Source: G963674835 sp963674835 (GTDB lineage: Bacteria > Planctomycetota > Planctomycetia > Pirellulales > Thermoguttaceae). Taken from it: a stretch of DNA of 64,000 bases. The position numbers were made by a program, and so were the translations under genes. Below, piece by piece: positions 26,321 to 35,776 of this stretch. The stretch spans positions 2,232,001-2,296,000 of the forward strand of contig CAXXKC010000003.1 of the NCBI GenBank assembly GCA_963674835.2, given 5' to 3'. Position 1 is the stretch's first letter. The number at the start of each line of letters is the position of its first letter. Below the pieces are notes generated by a model. The model worked only from the letters and a program-made list of their open reading frames with translations. It ran no database searches and was not told where the DNA came from.

Positions 26321-27460
26321 ATGCATTGCCGACGTCGATTGTCGAGCTTGTTGGTATTGAGTGTGTTGCTGTTTGCCGGGTTGCCGGCGGCGGCGAAAGA
26401 CGTGAGCACGTTGGAGATCGGCGCGCCGGCGCCGGCGTTCAGCCTGCCGGGTGTTGACGGGAAGACACACAGTTTGTCGGACTTTTCGAATGCCAAGGTA
26501 CTGGTCGTGATTTTCACCTGCAACCACTGCCCCACGGCCCAGGCGTACGAAGATCGCATCAAACAGATGTATGCGGACTACCACGACAAGGGCGTGGCGG
26601 TGGTGGCCATCTCGGCCAACGACCCGAAGGCATTACGGCTGGACGAGATGGGATATACCGACGTGGGCGATTCGTTCGACGACATGAAGCAACACGCCAA
26701 GCTCCGCGGCTTCACGTTTCCGTATTTGTACGACGGCGACAAGCAGCAGGTTGCCACGGAGTTCGGCGCGCTGGCGACGCCGCACGTGTTCATCTTCGAC
26801 CAGCAGCGAAAGCTCCGCTACAACGGGCGCATCGACGATGCGGACATCCGACCGCCGAAGTCGCACGACGCGCGCAACGCGATCGACGCCTTGCTAGCCG
26901 GGCGGCCGGTTCCTGTGGAGAAGACGCGCGTGTTCGGCTGCACCACGAAATGGTCGGACAAGCGGGATACGGTTCAGCAATCGATCGAGAAATGGAATGC
27001 GGAACCGGTGGAGCTGGAGACGATCGACGTATCGGGGGTGAAGAAGTTGGCGGCGAATAAGACGGAGTGTTTCCAGCTTGTCAGCGTGTGGTCGTTGGGG
27101 TGCATTCCTTGCATCGCGGAACTGCCGGAACTGGTGACGATCAATCGCATGTATCGTCGGCGACACTTCGAGTGGGTGACGTTGTGCCTAGACGGTCCGG
27201 ACCAGCGCGAGGCGGCGGCCAAGGTGCTTCGCCGAAATCATGTGTCGACGAAGAACTACATCTATGCGAGCGACAACCTCGACGAGTTGGCCGAGGCGTT
27301 GGACAAGCAATGGGAAGGCCCGCTGCCGTATACGATCCTCATTGCGCCGGGTGGCGAGATCGTGCGCCGGTGGAAGGGTCGCATCGACCCGGAGGAGGTG
27401 AAGCACGAGATTTCAGAGCTACTGGGCCACACGTACGCCAGCCGGAAGCAGGTGAAGTGA
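26321..27460 (+). CDS. Exported protein with two thioredoxin-fold domains
   Basis: A 379-residue protein: signal peptide (1-26), a first AhpC/TSA-Redoxin domain (about 30-185) with FTCNHCPTAQ, and a second thioredoxin-like domain (about 240-370) with WSLGCIPCIAEL. The first has the CxxC arrangement of the planctomycete-type family, and the second a classic CxxC. Both could exchange disulfides in the periplasm. A TAGAAT box at 26230-26235 lies upstream without a good -35. It is 142 bases ahead of the propeller gene on the same strand. The pairing of such redoxins with PQQ-like proteins is common in the phylum. Confidence 0.82.
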   Translation: MHCRRRLSSLLVLSVLLFAGLPAAAKDVSTLEIGAPAPAFSLPGVDGKTHSLSDFSNAKVLVVIFTCNHCPTAQAYEDRIKQMYADYHDKGVAVVAISANDPKALRLDEMGYTDVGDSFDDMKQHAKLRGFTFPYLYDGDKQQVATEFGALATPHVFIFDQQRKLRYNGRIDDADIRPPKSHDARNAIDALLAGRPVPVEKTRVFGCTTKWSDKRDTVQQSIEKWNAEPVELETIDVSGVKKLAANKTECFQLVSVWSLGCIPCIAELPELVTINRMYRRRHFEWVTLCLDGPDQREAAAKVLRRNHVSTKNYIYASDNLDELAEALDKQWEGPLPYTILIAPGGEIVRRWKGRIDPEEVKHEISELLGHTYASRKQVK

Positions 27461-27508
27461 GAAGCAGATCGTCGTCGGCTGTGTGCTCGGCAGGAAACGG
27501 GCCAGGGT

Positions 27509-27537
27509 GGTGACATTTGCCGTGGGGCCGGCTATGA
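27509..27537 (+). promoter_or_regulatory. Candidate promoter of the PQQ-like gene
   Basis: GTGACA (27509-27514) and TATGAT (27532-27537), 17-base spacer, 65 bases before the start codon at 27603. Confidence 0.5.
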
Positions 27538-27602
27538 TCGGGGGAGTTGCAGCACGAATGCGTATCGGGCTGCAACCGTTTTGCCCGCCTCGGAAATCGA
27601 TC

Positions 27603-29126
27603 ATGCCCGCCGATGCATTTCCCGGAAGATCGCTGCTGGGCAGCGTTCTGGTTCTTCTGACAGTCGTTTCCTCCGTATGGGCCGCCGATCAGCCTCAGTG
27701 GGGCGAGCGCGACTCGCGGAACATGGTTTCTGGCGAGACGGGCTTGCCTGAGGGGTTCGATCCGGCGACGGGGAAGAACGTGAAATGGTCGGTACCGCTG
27801 GGGCAAGATTGTTACGCCACTCCGGTCGTGGCCGAGGGCAAGGTGCTCATTGGCACGAATAACGAGCAGCCCCGCGACCCGCGGCATGATGGCGATCGGG
27901 GCGTGCTGATGTGTCTGAACGAATCGGACGGGAGCCTGGTGTGGCAGCTCGTCGTGCCGAAGCTCGAAGGGGACATCTATCTGGATTGGCCCAAGGCGGG
28001 CATCTGCTCGGTGGCGACTGTCGAGGGTGACCGGGCGTACGTGGTGACCAATCGGGACGAGGTCGTGTGTCTGGACATGAAAGGGATGGCCAACGGCAAC
28101 GACGGCCCCTATCGCGACGAAGGCCGGCACATGACGCCGCGCGACGAGGCGCCCATGGAGGTGGGGCCTTTGGATGCCGACATCATTTGGCTATTGGATT
28201 TGCGAGCAACGGCCGGGGTCCGGCCTCACGATTCGTGTCATTGTTCGGTCCTTGTGGACGGTCCTTACCTGTATTTGAACACGAACAACGGCCTGAACAG
28301 CAAGCACGAAACGATCGAGAAGCCCGACGGGCCGAGCCTCGTTGTCGTAGACAAGGCCACAGGGCGGTTGATCGCCCAGGAGCGCGAGTGGATCGGTCGC
28401 AAGACTTTCCACAGCACGTGGTCGTCGCCGGCGTTGGCCGAGATCGGCGGGCAGCGGCTGGTTCTGTTCGGCGGCGGCGACGGAGTGTGTTATGCGTTCG
28501 AGACGCTTCGACCCGACGCGGCGACCGGCGAGGTTCAGCCGCTTCGATGTGCTTGGCGCTTTGACTGCGATCCGACAGCGCCGAAGGAGGATGTGCACAA
28601 GTACATTCGCAACCGAAAGGTCAGCCCGAGCGATATCAAGAGCATGCCCGTGTTTCATGACGGCCGCGTGTACGTGACGGCGGGGGGCGACATCTGGTGG
28701 GGCAAGCGCCAATCGTGGCTGGAATGCATTGATCCCAACGGGTCGGGCGACATCACGCGCGGCGGGCTGGTGTGGTCGTACGAGATGGATACGCACTGCT
28801 GCTCGACCCCGTCGGTGGCGGACGGGCTGGTGTATGTGGCCGATTGCCGCGGGAACGTCCACTGCGTCGATGCGAAGACGGGGAAGGCCTGCTGGGTCCA
28901 CGACGCGGGAGGCGAGATCTGGGCGTCGACCCTGGTGGCCGACGGCAAGGTGTATGTTGGCACGCGTCGCGGCGAGTTCGTGGTGTTGGCCGCCGGGCGC
29001 GAGAAACGCGTGCTGAGCTCAATTCGACTGGAAGACCCCATCCATAGCACGTGTGTGGCCGCGAACGGAACTCTGTACCTCGCCACGATGACGCGGCTGT
29101 ATGCGCTGGCGAAAGGCACGAAGTAG
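27603..29126 (+). CDS. Secreted PQQ-like beta-propeller protein
   Basis: A 507-residue exported protein with a signal peptide (about 1-27, ending VWAA). The rest is made of repeated blades with PQQ-repeat features such as GDRAYVVTNRDEVVCLD, KTGKACWVHD and DGKVYVGTRRGEFVVL. Planctomycetes have many such proteins without known enzymatic activity. Some bind partners instead of PQQ. There are several Cys residues (HDSCHCS and HCCSTPS) that are unusual for plain propellers and could bind a metal or form disulfides. ATG at 27603 gives a complete leader. Confidence 0.82.
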   Translation: MPADAFPGRSLLGSVLVLLTVVSSVWAADQPQWGERDSRNMVSGETGLPEGFDPATGKNVKWSVPLGQDCYATPVVAEGKVLIGTNNEQPRDPRHDGDRGVLMCLNESDGSLVWQLVVPKLEGDIYLDWPKAGICSVATVEGDRAYVVTNRDEVVCLDMKGMANGNDGPYRDEGRHMTPRDEAPMEVGPLDADIIWLLDLRATAGVRPHDSCHCSVLVDGPYLYLNTNNGLNSKHETIEKPDGPSLVVVDKATGRLIAQEREWIGRKTFHSTWSSPALAEIGGQRLVLFGGGDGVCYAFETLRPDAATGEVQPLRCAWRFDCDPTAPKEDVHKYIRNRKVSPSDIKSMPVFHDGRVYVTAGGDIWWGKRQSWLECIDPNGSGDITRGGLVWSYEMDTHCCSTPSVADGLVYVADCRGNVHCVDAKTGKACWVHDAGGEIWASTLVADGKVYVGTRRGEFVVLAAGREKRVLSSIRLEDPIHSTCVAANGTLYLATMTRLYALAKGTK

Positions 29127-29389
29127 GGCCAGACTTCCTGTCGAAGTGCACGGGACTTCAAGCGTCGGGGTATGTTTCAGCGGGTCTACCGTCTCCGCTG
29201 CCGCGTTTCTGAACACGGGTGAGATCGGTGTGCGATCACGGGTGGAGTTGACGCGCTGTTTTGTGCGTTCTGCGACCAGCTTTGCCGAGCCATCGGGCGA
29301 GTGGAAGGCGGGCAAATTGTGCTTCGGATGTAAAACTCTCGACCGTGGCGCAACTAAGGGGTAGACGGACAGGGCTTCTGGAAACGGCG

Positions 29390-29884
29390 ATGCCTGACTG
29401 GAACACGTTGATCGACGAGCATGGTCCCCTGGTGGTTCGCATTTCGTGGCGAATCCTGGGCAACGCGGCCGATGTGGAAGACAACGTTCAAGAGGTGTTC
29501 TTTCAGGCGTACCGGCTCCATGCGAAGACCGAGGTTCGTCACTGGCGCGGACTACTGCGGCGGCTGGCCACGCTGGGTGCGTTGGCGAAGCTCCGGCGAC
29601 GACGTCAGAACGTTTCCTTGGATGGGCTGGATTTGCCGGGGACCGAGGGATTGCCGGAGGATGGGCTCATTCGCAAGGAACTGGCAGCCGAGCTGCGGCG
29701 AGCGATCGCCGGGCTGCCTGAACGAGAAGGGGCAGTCTTCGCCCTGCGTTACCTGGAAGGTCTAACGCTAGCGGAGGTCGCCGAGTCGTTGCAGATCACG
29801 TATCAGGCGACGGCGACGGCGTTGAGTCGGGCTCGTGCGAAGCTGGAAGGTGTCTTTTCAGCAGGCGTGAGGGAGGAAGAGTGA
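29390..29884 (+). CDS. ECF-type RNA polymerase sigma factor
   Basis: A 164-residue sigma factor with region 2 (WRILGNAADVEDNVQEVFFQAYR) and region 4 (LPEREGAVFALRYLEGLTLAEVAESL followed by ATALSRARAKLE). It should direct RNA polymerase to a small regulon under control of the next gene. Its TGA overlaps the ATG of the anti-sigma-like gene by one base. Regions 1 and 3 are absent, as expected for the class. Confidence 0.9.
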   Translation: MPDWNTLIDEHGPLVVRISWRILGNAADVEDNVQEVFFQAYRLHAKTEVRHWRGLLRRLATLGALAKLRRRRQNVSLDGLDLPGTEGLPEDGLIRKELAAELRRAIAGLPEREGAVFALRYLEGLTLAEVAESLQITYQATATALSRARAKLEGVFSAGVREEE

Positions 29885-30360
29885 TGGTCGACGATCGGAA
29901 ACAAGATGACGAGATCGGCCCGCTGGAGGAATTGAGTGGGGACCTGCGCGACGCGGTGGCCGAGATTCTGGCCGAGCGGATGCCGGGGGATTTGGCGTCG
30001 CGGGCAACCGCGGCTGCGCGGAACTGTGCGACGGCGCGGCGGCCGGCTCGTCGAGCTGGGTTGTGGGTTGCGCTGTCGGTTGCGGCGTCGATCGCGGCAA
30101 TCGCATTGGGATGGCAAACGTTGAGGAGTCGGCCGGCGCGAGGTCCGCAGACGGGGCCGGAACCACGGTCGATCGTCGCGCAGCCGAATGAGGAGCCGCT
30201 GTCGCCCGGACCGACGGCATGGGCCTATCAGCGAGCAGCGAACGAATCGCCGGAGGCTTTGGACGAGTTGTTGGATCGCCACGCCCGGCAACTGCTGTTG
30301 CCCGATCCGGAGTCGGCGGCGGCGAGTTCCATGTCCATCACCGCAAGGGGTGTTCTTTGA
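29884..30360 (+). CDS. Membrane anti-sigma-factor-like protein
   Basis: A 158-residue bitopic protein: a cytoplasmic N-terminus of about 55 residues (ELSGDLRDAVAEILAERMPGDLASR), one membrane span (LWVALSVAASIAAIALGW, about 60-77), and a Pro-rich outer segment. Lack of the Zn-binding HxxxCxxC motif means it is not a classical ZAS anti-sigma. The role is inferred from the TGATG overlap with the ECF sigma gene. Its ATG is at 29884. Confidence 0.7.
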   Translation: MVDDRKQDDEIGPLEELSGDLRDAVAEILAERMPGDLASRATAAARNCATARRPARRAGLWVALSVAASIAAIALGWQTLRSRPARGPQTGPEPRSIVAQPNEEPLSPGPTAWAYQRAANESPEALDELLDRHARQLLLPDPESAAASSMSITARGVL

Positions 30361-30472
30361 ATTGGGCTGCACGCGGTCGACCGAGCAGGAGCCGTCGCTG
30401 GTGTGTCGAGGCGTAGGCGCTGCGAAACGTTCATCGAGCATGTTTCCACGACAAGCTATAGGGAGAAATGTC

Positions 30473-31615
30473 ATGAGACCGTGGTTCTTCATCGCGATGA
30501 GCCTGTCGGTGCTGGTGGCGCCGGCTCGGGCCGCGGCGCCGGCGTCTTCTTCCGACGTCGATCCGCTGGCGCAGAATGCGGCTTTGGCGTATTGGCGGGC
30601 GTTTGCGTTGATGCCGGTGCTGGACAGCAAGGATCAGGCGGCCGTGGCCGCAGCGAACCGCACGTTTGCTCCGCTGGACGATAAACTGCTGGGTATTGCC
30701 CGCGCAAGCGATTCGGCGATGCGGGAATTGCGACGCGGGGCGAGATACGCTCGCTGCGCGTGGGGAGTGCCAATGGAGGATGGCCCGGAAGCGTTGCTGC
30801 CTCATTTGTCAAAGACCCGGGCCCTGGCGCGGCTCGCCCTTCTGCACGTTCGGCGGGACATTCAGGAGGGAGCTCCGGCCGAGGCCGTCGATGACTTGGT
30901 GGCGACCATGGCCCTGGGGCGTCAAACGAGCAGCGACGGCCTGTTCGTTTCGCTGCTGGTATCCTACGCGATCGCGAAGGAGGCAATAAGGGTTGGCGCT
31001 GCGTACTTGAGCGATCTTGGGCCCGCCGAGTTGAAGCGATTGAGCGAACGGATTGATGATCTTCCCTCGCTGCCGAGCACAAAGACCGTCATGGCCAACG
31101 AGAAGAAGTACTTTGTCCGTCCGCTGATCCAGTGGCTCGATCAACCGGGCGGCGTGGCGCGGGCCAAGGAGTTTATGGGCGGCGAGTCGGAGCCGTTTGC
31201 GAAGCTCTCTCCGGAGGAAACTCGCGAGACACTGATGGGTCTTCAGACGGTCTACGATAAGCTGGCCGAGTTGCTGGACAGCAAGTCGGCTCCGACGCCG
31301 GAAGCTGAGCAGAAACTGCTTTCAGAGGCGCATCTGAGCGGACCAGCCCGAACGATGGCGCAAGCCGTCCTGCCGGCCTTTGCATCTATCCAGGAGAACA
31401 AGATGGCTGACCAGGCCCGGCTCGTCATGCTGAAGGCGGCCATCGCGGTGCGCTTGGAGGGTGAGAGCGTGCTGTCGAAGGAGGCCTTTGTGGATCCGCT
31501 CGGCGGGCGGTTGCTCTACGAAAAGACGCCGACTGGATTTCGGCTGGAATCGAAGGTCACGGATCGCGACGGGAAGCCGATCACGCTGGAGGTTGGAAGG
31601 CCGGGCAAGGATTAG
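30473..31615 (+). CDS. Exported protein of unknown function in the ECF sigma operon
   Basis: A 380-residue protein with a Sec signal peptide (1-22, ending ARAAA). The mature part is mainly helical, Ala/Leu/Glu-rich, without a motif I can name. Asp in a final DRDGKPITLEVGRP segment sits in a beta strand pair. GGGAGA precedes the ATG at 30473. It lies 112 bases after the anti-sigma-like gene and may be the regulon target of that sigma factor, which is inferred from position. Confidence 0.7.
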   Translation: MRPWFFIAMSLSVLVAPARAAAPASSSDVDPLAQNAALAYWRAFALMPVLDSKDQAAVAAANRTFAPLDDKLLGIARASDSAMRELRRGARYARCAWGVPMEDGPEALLPHLSKTRALARLALLHVRRDIQEGAPAEAVDDLVATMALGRQTSSDGLFVSLLVSYAIAKEAIRVGAAYLSDLGPAELKRLSERIDDLPSLPSTKTVMANEKKYFVRPLIQWLDQPGGVARAKEFMGGESEPFAKLSPEETRETLMGLQTVYDKLAELLDSKSAPTPEAEQKLLSEAHLSGPARTMAQAVLPAFASIQENKMADQARLVMLKAAIAVRLEGESVLSKEAFVDPLGGRLLYEKTPTGFRLESKVTDRDGKPITLEVGRPGKD

Positions 31616-31956
31616 AACGCCACCAACGTTGCGGGCACCGGAACGAGGACGTCACGGGCAGGCGGTCTGCCCGTGGCTCGTTTCTTGCGGGGAACGCAGG
31701 AGGCCGGGTTCGGCCCGGTGCTCGTTGATGCCCCGGCAAAGGTACGTTGGGCCGGAAGCTATCGTCTGACAATCCCGCGCAGTACAATGGATTCCTTGCG
31801 GGCGGCGATTTTTCGGGTTGCGGGACGACCGGCTTGGGCCGCCGTTGAAGGGAAATGAGCGGAATCGGAGAGTCCCTGGACCCGAATTGGTGGGTGAAGC
31901 CCGAGTGTGACGAACAGCGATGAGCCGTCTTTGCCTATTTGTGAGGAGACCGAACG
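31616..31956. other. Intergenic region
   Basis: 341 bases between two plus-strand genes. A TACAAT box near 31790 has no good -35 partner. No hairpin terminator or RNA gene was recognised. Confidence 0.3.
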
Positions 31957-32832
31957 ATGCGGAAGACGTTGTGTGTCGGCATTGCCGTTGTGATCGCGAT
32001 GGCGGTGGCGTCCAGCAGCGTGTTGGCTGCCGGAGTTGGTGAGAGCAAGAGCTACAAGGGACCGACGGGCCTTCAACTGTACAGTCTGCGCGACATGCTG
32101 CAGAAGCAAGGCGTGGGGCCGATGCTGGATCAGGTGAAGAAGTGGGGCTTCAAGTATGTGGAGGTGGCCGGCCTTGGCGACTTGACGCCCGCGCAATTCA
32201 AGGCGGAGTTGGACAAGCGGGGACTCGTGCCCATCGGCAGCCATTTTCCGTACGAGCGTTTGCGCGACGACATCGACGGCGTGATTCGCGATGCGAAGGC
32301 GCTTGGGCTGAAGTATGTCGGTTGCGCATGGATCGGGCATAAGTCGCCGTTCGACGAGAAGCAATGCCTGGAGGCGGCCGCGGTGTTCAACCATGCCGGC
32401 AAGGCGCTGGCCAAGCACGGCATGAAGTTCTATTACCACAACCACGGTTACGAGTTCTATCCGTACAAAGATGGAACGCTCTTCGACCTGCTCATGGCGA
32501 AGACGGATCCGAAGTGCGTGTACTTCCAGATGGACGTGCTTTGGACGGTCTTTCCGGGGCAGGATCCGGCGAAGCTGCTGCTGAAGTATCCGAACCGGTG
32601 GCTGCTTCTGCACCTGAAGGACCTCAAGAAGGGCGTGCCCACGGGCAGCCTGGCAGGCAGCACCGACCTTACCAACGACGTGGCGTTGGGCACGGGACAG
32701 GTCGATTGGCCGAGCTTGTTCCGCGCCTCGCAGAAGGTGGGCGTGAAGTACTACTTCATCGAAGACGAATCGCCGACCGTCGTCGAGCAGATCCCGCAGA
32801 GTTTGCGGTTCTTGGAACAGTTGGAGTTCTGA
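31957..32832 (+). CDS. Exported sugar phosphate isomerase/epimerase-like TIM-barrel protein
   Basis: A 291-residue protein of the xylose isomerase-like/AP endonuclease 2 superfamily with a signal peptide (1-24). The barrel has the usual metal-site strands: KYVEVAG, YYHNHGYEF, MDVLWTVFPG and a late YFIEDE. The His-x-His and Asp/Glu ligands needed for a divalent metal are present. Exported forms of this family are frequent in planctomycetes, and their substrates are unknown. GAGGAG precedes the ATG. Confidence 0.85.
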   Translation: MRKTLCVGIAVVIAMAVASSSVLAAGVGESKSYKGPTGLQLYSLRDMLQKQGVGPMLDQVKKWGFKYVEVAGLGDLTPAQFKAELDKRGLVPIGSHFPYERLRDDIDGVIRDAKALGLKYVGCAWIGHKSPFDEKQCLEAAAVFNHAGKALAKHGMKFYYHNHGYEFYPYKDGTLFDLLMAKTDPKCVYFQMDVLWTVFPGQDPAKLLLKYPNRWLLLHLKDLKKGVPTGSLAGSTDLTNDVALGTGQVDWPSLFRASQKVGVKYYFIEDESPTVVEQIPQSLRFLEQLEF

Positions 32833-32992
32833 GCAAGTGCGCGTGGGAAGCCTCGCGGACGCGACACGCGGAGCGTTGTGGCTCGGGCTTGTCAGCGATT
32901 CGGTGAGCTGGGCCGGGTCATGCCTGAGTCGGCTTAGGCTCGTGGCTTGCCGGGTGATTCTGTTTCTGGCTGGAGTCGAGAATACCCTCACC

Positions 32993-33026
32993 CATTGCCC
33001 TTCTCCCGCGCGGGAGAGGGGCAATG
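32993..33026. terminator. Bidirectional terminator hairpin
   Basis: CATTGCCC (32993-33000) pairs with GGGCAATG (33019-33026), and the inner CTCCCG/CGGGAG also pair, giving about 15 base pairs. It lies between the convergent isomerase-like gene and DUF2961 copy 2, 160 and 17 bases past their stop codons. Confidence 0.65.
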
Positions 33027-33042
33027 GCATTGGATGGGGCTG

Positions 33043-34242
33043 TTACTTGGGCGTTTGGACCGCGATGGGTTTGACGGCCATGGTGTCGCGGTCGGGTAGG
33101 GCCGGGAACTTGGCGTGCGGCTCCGTCTGATACCAGTAGGCGACCGAGGCGATGTCGTCTTCCAGGGGCAGGTAGCGATGGCCCGATTGCCAACCTAATG
33201 CCTGGATCGTCACCTTGAGATCTTTCTGGAAGCGGACCGGGTCGGTGATGTGCCAGCGATAGAGTCCGAAGCGCTGTCCGGGGACGTAAGTGAGGTCGGG
33301 CGGCAGGACCTGGGCCAATCCGCTGTAGGGCGTGCTGAAGGTCTGGTACTTCTTGGTTTCGCGGTTCTCGAAGTTGTAGGATCCGCAGAAGTAATCCTCG
33401 GTGCCGGTGCCGCAGATGGTGGGGAATTGGCGATCGCCGTCGAGGTAGAACTTGATCTCGCCTTCGCCCCACCATCCGGGGCTGCGCACTTCCCAGGCGA
33501 GATACGTTCCGACGTAGTGGCCGCGTCCTTGAACGTTGTCGAGGATGGTGTAGACGGCCTTGGCCGGCAAGTTGGGCACGCGTCGAAACTGGGCGTGGAA
33601 ATAGGCAGCATCGTCGGGGACGGGCGCCAGCGCGTAGTTGATCTGGTAGTAGAGCGTCATGTCTTTGTCGTCGCGGTTCTCCATGGTGACGCGGGCCTTC
33701 TTGCGGAAGGGCATCGTCCAGTAGCAGTTGAACGCGCTGCCGGGATTGACGCAGACGGCGAGTGAGTTGATTTGGGCGTACTTGCCCCAGCCGCAGGCGA
33801 AGAAATCGCCCAGGGGGACCTCGACGGACGGTTGCTCTTCGCCATCCCAATAGAATCGCAGGATGTTGTCGCGGGTCTTGTTCAACGGGGCGGGCGTCAT
33901 CCAGATTTGCTGGATGGCACCGGGGCCATCGATGTCGGCCAGGGTGAAGGTGGTGTGGGCCTTGATCCGCACCGAGGGCGAGACCTTCCAGCCTTGCCCC
34001 AGATCGCGTGCGGCCTGTTGGCCGGTTCCCTCCGTGGCCATGGCGGCCTTTCCCTTCTCGCCGGTGAAGTTCTCGGCACTGATGGAACGCGATTGAGCGT
34101 CGGAGAGCCGGAAGAGGTTGGACATGGAGGTTTCCAGGCCATTGAAGGCGTCCGACGACTGCTGGCCATACACGACGGGACAGGGAAGAAGGCAGGCTGC
34201 AAGGGCAGTTACCAACGTGTGGACGGTCAGTTTCTTATGCAT
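33043..34242 (-). CDS. Secreted DUF2961 (GH172-like) protein, copy 2
   Basis: A 399-residue paralogue of the product of 22486-23691. Signal peptide at 1-26 (LVTALAACLLPCPVVYG). The family signature WWGEGEIKFYLDGDRQFPT followed by CGTGTEDYF has the same pair of Glu residues. The region GWKVSPSVRIKAHTTFTLAD to IQQIWMT also matches copy 1, but the stretch between residues 290 and 340 is different, so substrates may differ. AAGGAG precedes the ATG at 34242. Confidence 0.85.
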   Translation of the reverse strand: MHKKLTVHTLVTALAACLLPCPVVYGQQSSDAFNGLETSMSNLFRLSDAQSRSISAENFTGEKGKAAMATEGTGQQAARDLGQGWKVSPSVRIKAHTTFTLADIDGPGAIQQIWMTPAPLNKTRDNILRFYWDGEEQPSVEVPLGDFFACGWGKYAQINSLAVCVNPGSAFNCYWTMPFRKKARVTMENRDDKDMTLYYQINYALAPVPDDAAYFHAQFRRVPNLPAKAVYTILDNVQGRGHYVGTYLAWEVRSPGWWGEGEIKFYLDGDRQFPTICGTGTEDYFCGSYNFENRETKKYQTFSTPYSGLAQVLPPDLTYVPGQRFGLYRWHITDPVRFQKDLKVTIQALGWQSGHRYLPLEDDIASVAYWYQTEPHAKFPALPDRDTMAVKPIAVQTPK

Positions 34243-34630
34243 GGTTTCTCCTTTGGCGGAACGATATGGGGAGCCGACGAAAGGGGACTATCCCGGAGGC
34301 ACGGTCGCCCGAACTGGAGAACACGATACCAGGCACGGCTGTGCCAAGCCAGTGCGTGGCTGAGAATGCGCCTGGGTATCAGGGCTGGCCGTTTGAATGA
34401 GTGGATGTCGTTATCCTTGTGGCACGCCACGACATGGTGGGGGCTGCACCGTTTTTCCGGAAAAATCGGGACACTCGGGTGGTTTGCGCACTGTGAGGCA
34501 GGAAGTCTCGCCGAACTCGGTACGGATTGGCATCGAGTGCGAAAAACATATGCCAGTGTCAGATAGTTCGCGTCGCGTCGTTCGAGAGTGCCGTATCCCG
34601 CGGCAACAAGCAGCATGGTGGTTTTCTTGG
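34243..34630. other. Divergent region upstream of the desulfurase/V4R cluster
   Basis: 388 bases. Contains the 14-base palindrome at 34452-34465 and a weak promoter-like pair TTGGCA (34527-34532) / TATGCC (34549-34554), 16-base spacer, 76 bases before the desulfurase-like start codon. No other feature seen. Confidence 0.4.
34452..34465. promoter_or_regulatory. 14-base perfect palindrome, possible operator
   Basis: TTTTTCCGGAAAAA is its own reverse complement. It lies 62 bases upstream of the weak promoter-like pair and 165 bases before the first gene of the cluster. Such an AT-flanked palindrome is unusual in this GC-rich intergenic DNA. Confidence 0.4.
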
Positions 34631-35776
34631 ATGCCGGTCTACCTCAATAATGCCGCAACGACCTACCCGAAGCCTGCGGAAGTCGCGGCGGCCGTACACC
34701 GCTCGCTAGCCGAGCCGCCGATCGAGCCGGGACGGACGGGCCGCGGCTGCGATCCGGTTCAGGAGTGCCGAGAGGAATTGGCGGACCTTCTGCACGTGGC
34801 CGATCCCCGGCACGTGACCCTTCTGCCTTCCGCGACGTACGCATTGAACGCAGTGATTCTGGGATTGCTGGGTGAGCAGCGCGACGCGCACGCGATTAGC
34901 ACGGTGCTGGAACACAATTCGGTGCTGCGGCCGCTGGAGCACCTGCGTCGTTTTCGCGGCTTGAGGCTGGCCTACGTGGAGCCCGAGTCTAACGGCCGCG
35001 TGGCGCCGGCCGACATTGCGGCGGAGATAGACAGCCACACACGGCTGATCGCCATCACGCATTGCTCGAACGTAACCGGGTGCATTCAACCGATCGCGGA
35101 GATCGCGGAGATGGCCGCGGCAGCAGGCATTCCGCTGCTGATCGACGCTTCGCAAAGCGCGGGGGCGGTAGCGATCGACTACGGTCGGCTGCCAGGACGT
35201 GTGTTCATGGCAATGGCGGGCCACAAGGGGCTTTACGGTCCTGCGGGTGTGGGCGTGCTCGTCGTTCCCGACATGGAGCTTCCACAGACGATTTTCGGGG
35301 GCACTGGGGTACGGAGCGAAAGCCCGCTGCATCCCAAGGACCTACCGCTGCGTCACGAAGCAGGAACGGCAAATTTGCCGGGCATTGCCGGATTGTGTGC
35401 CGGGGTACGGTTCGTGAAGGCGCAGGGGATCGACGGATTGGGGCATCATCGTCATCGGCTCGTGACGATGCTGCGCGAGGAACTGTTGAGACTACCGGGC
35501 TGCCGGGTCAGTCCGTTGGCCGACGACGATGGGCGAGCAGGGATTGTGTCGCTCAAGCTCGAGGGATGGTTGCCGGACGAACTCGGGAGAGTCTTGGGGG
35601 AGGCGTTCGGGATCGAGGTGCGGACGGGTCTGCACTGTGCGCCGCGGATTCATGCATCGATCGGCAGTGCACCGTTGGGGAACGTGCGCATCAGCGCAGG
35701 GGCGTGGAATACGGAGGAGGACGTCGGTGCATTGGTTATGGCCCTACAGACGATTTCGACATCATGTGCCGTGTGA
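34631..35776 (+). CDS. Class V aminotransferase, cysteine-desulfurase family
   Basis: A 381-residue PLP enzyme. The N-terminus MPVYLNNAATTYPKP fits the TIGR01977-like branch of cysteine desulfurases. The PLP lysine is in AGHKGLYGPAGVG and the catalytic Cys in RTGLHCAPRIH. It should be able to take sulfur (or selenium) from cysteine. The ATG at 34631 has no good ribosome site. The open frame extends to 34397 without homology. The next gene starts 13 bases inside its end. No iron-sulfur scaffold gene is near. Confidence 0.88.
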   Translation: MPVYLNNAATTYPKPAEVAAAVHRSLAEPPIEPGRTGRGCDPVQECREELADLLHVADPRHVTLLPSATYALNAVILGLLGEQRDAHAISTVLEHNSVLRPLEHLRRFRGLRLAYVEPESNGRVAPADIAAEIDSHTRLIAITHCSNVTGCIQPIAEIAEMAAAAGIPLLIDASQSAGAVAIDYGRLPGRVFMAMAGHKGLYGPAGVGVLVVPDMELPQTIFGGTGVRSESPLHPKDLPLRHEAGTANLPGIAGLCAGVRFVKAQGIDGLGHHRHRLVTMLREELLRLPGCRVSPLADDDGRAGIVSLKLEGWLPDELGRVLGEAFGIEVRTGLHCAPRIHASIGSAPLGNVRISAGAWNTEEDVGALVMALQTISTSCAV

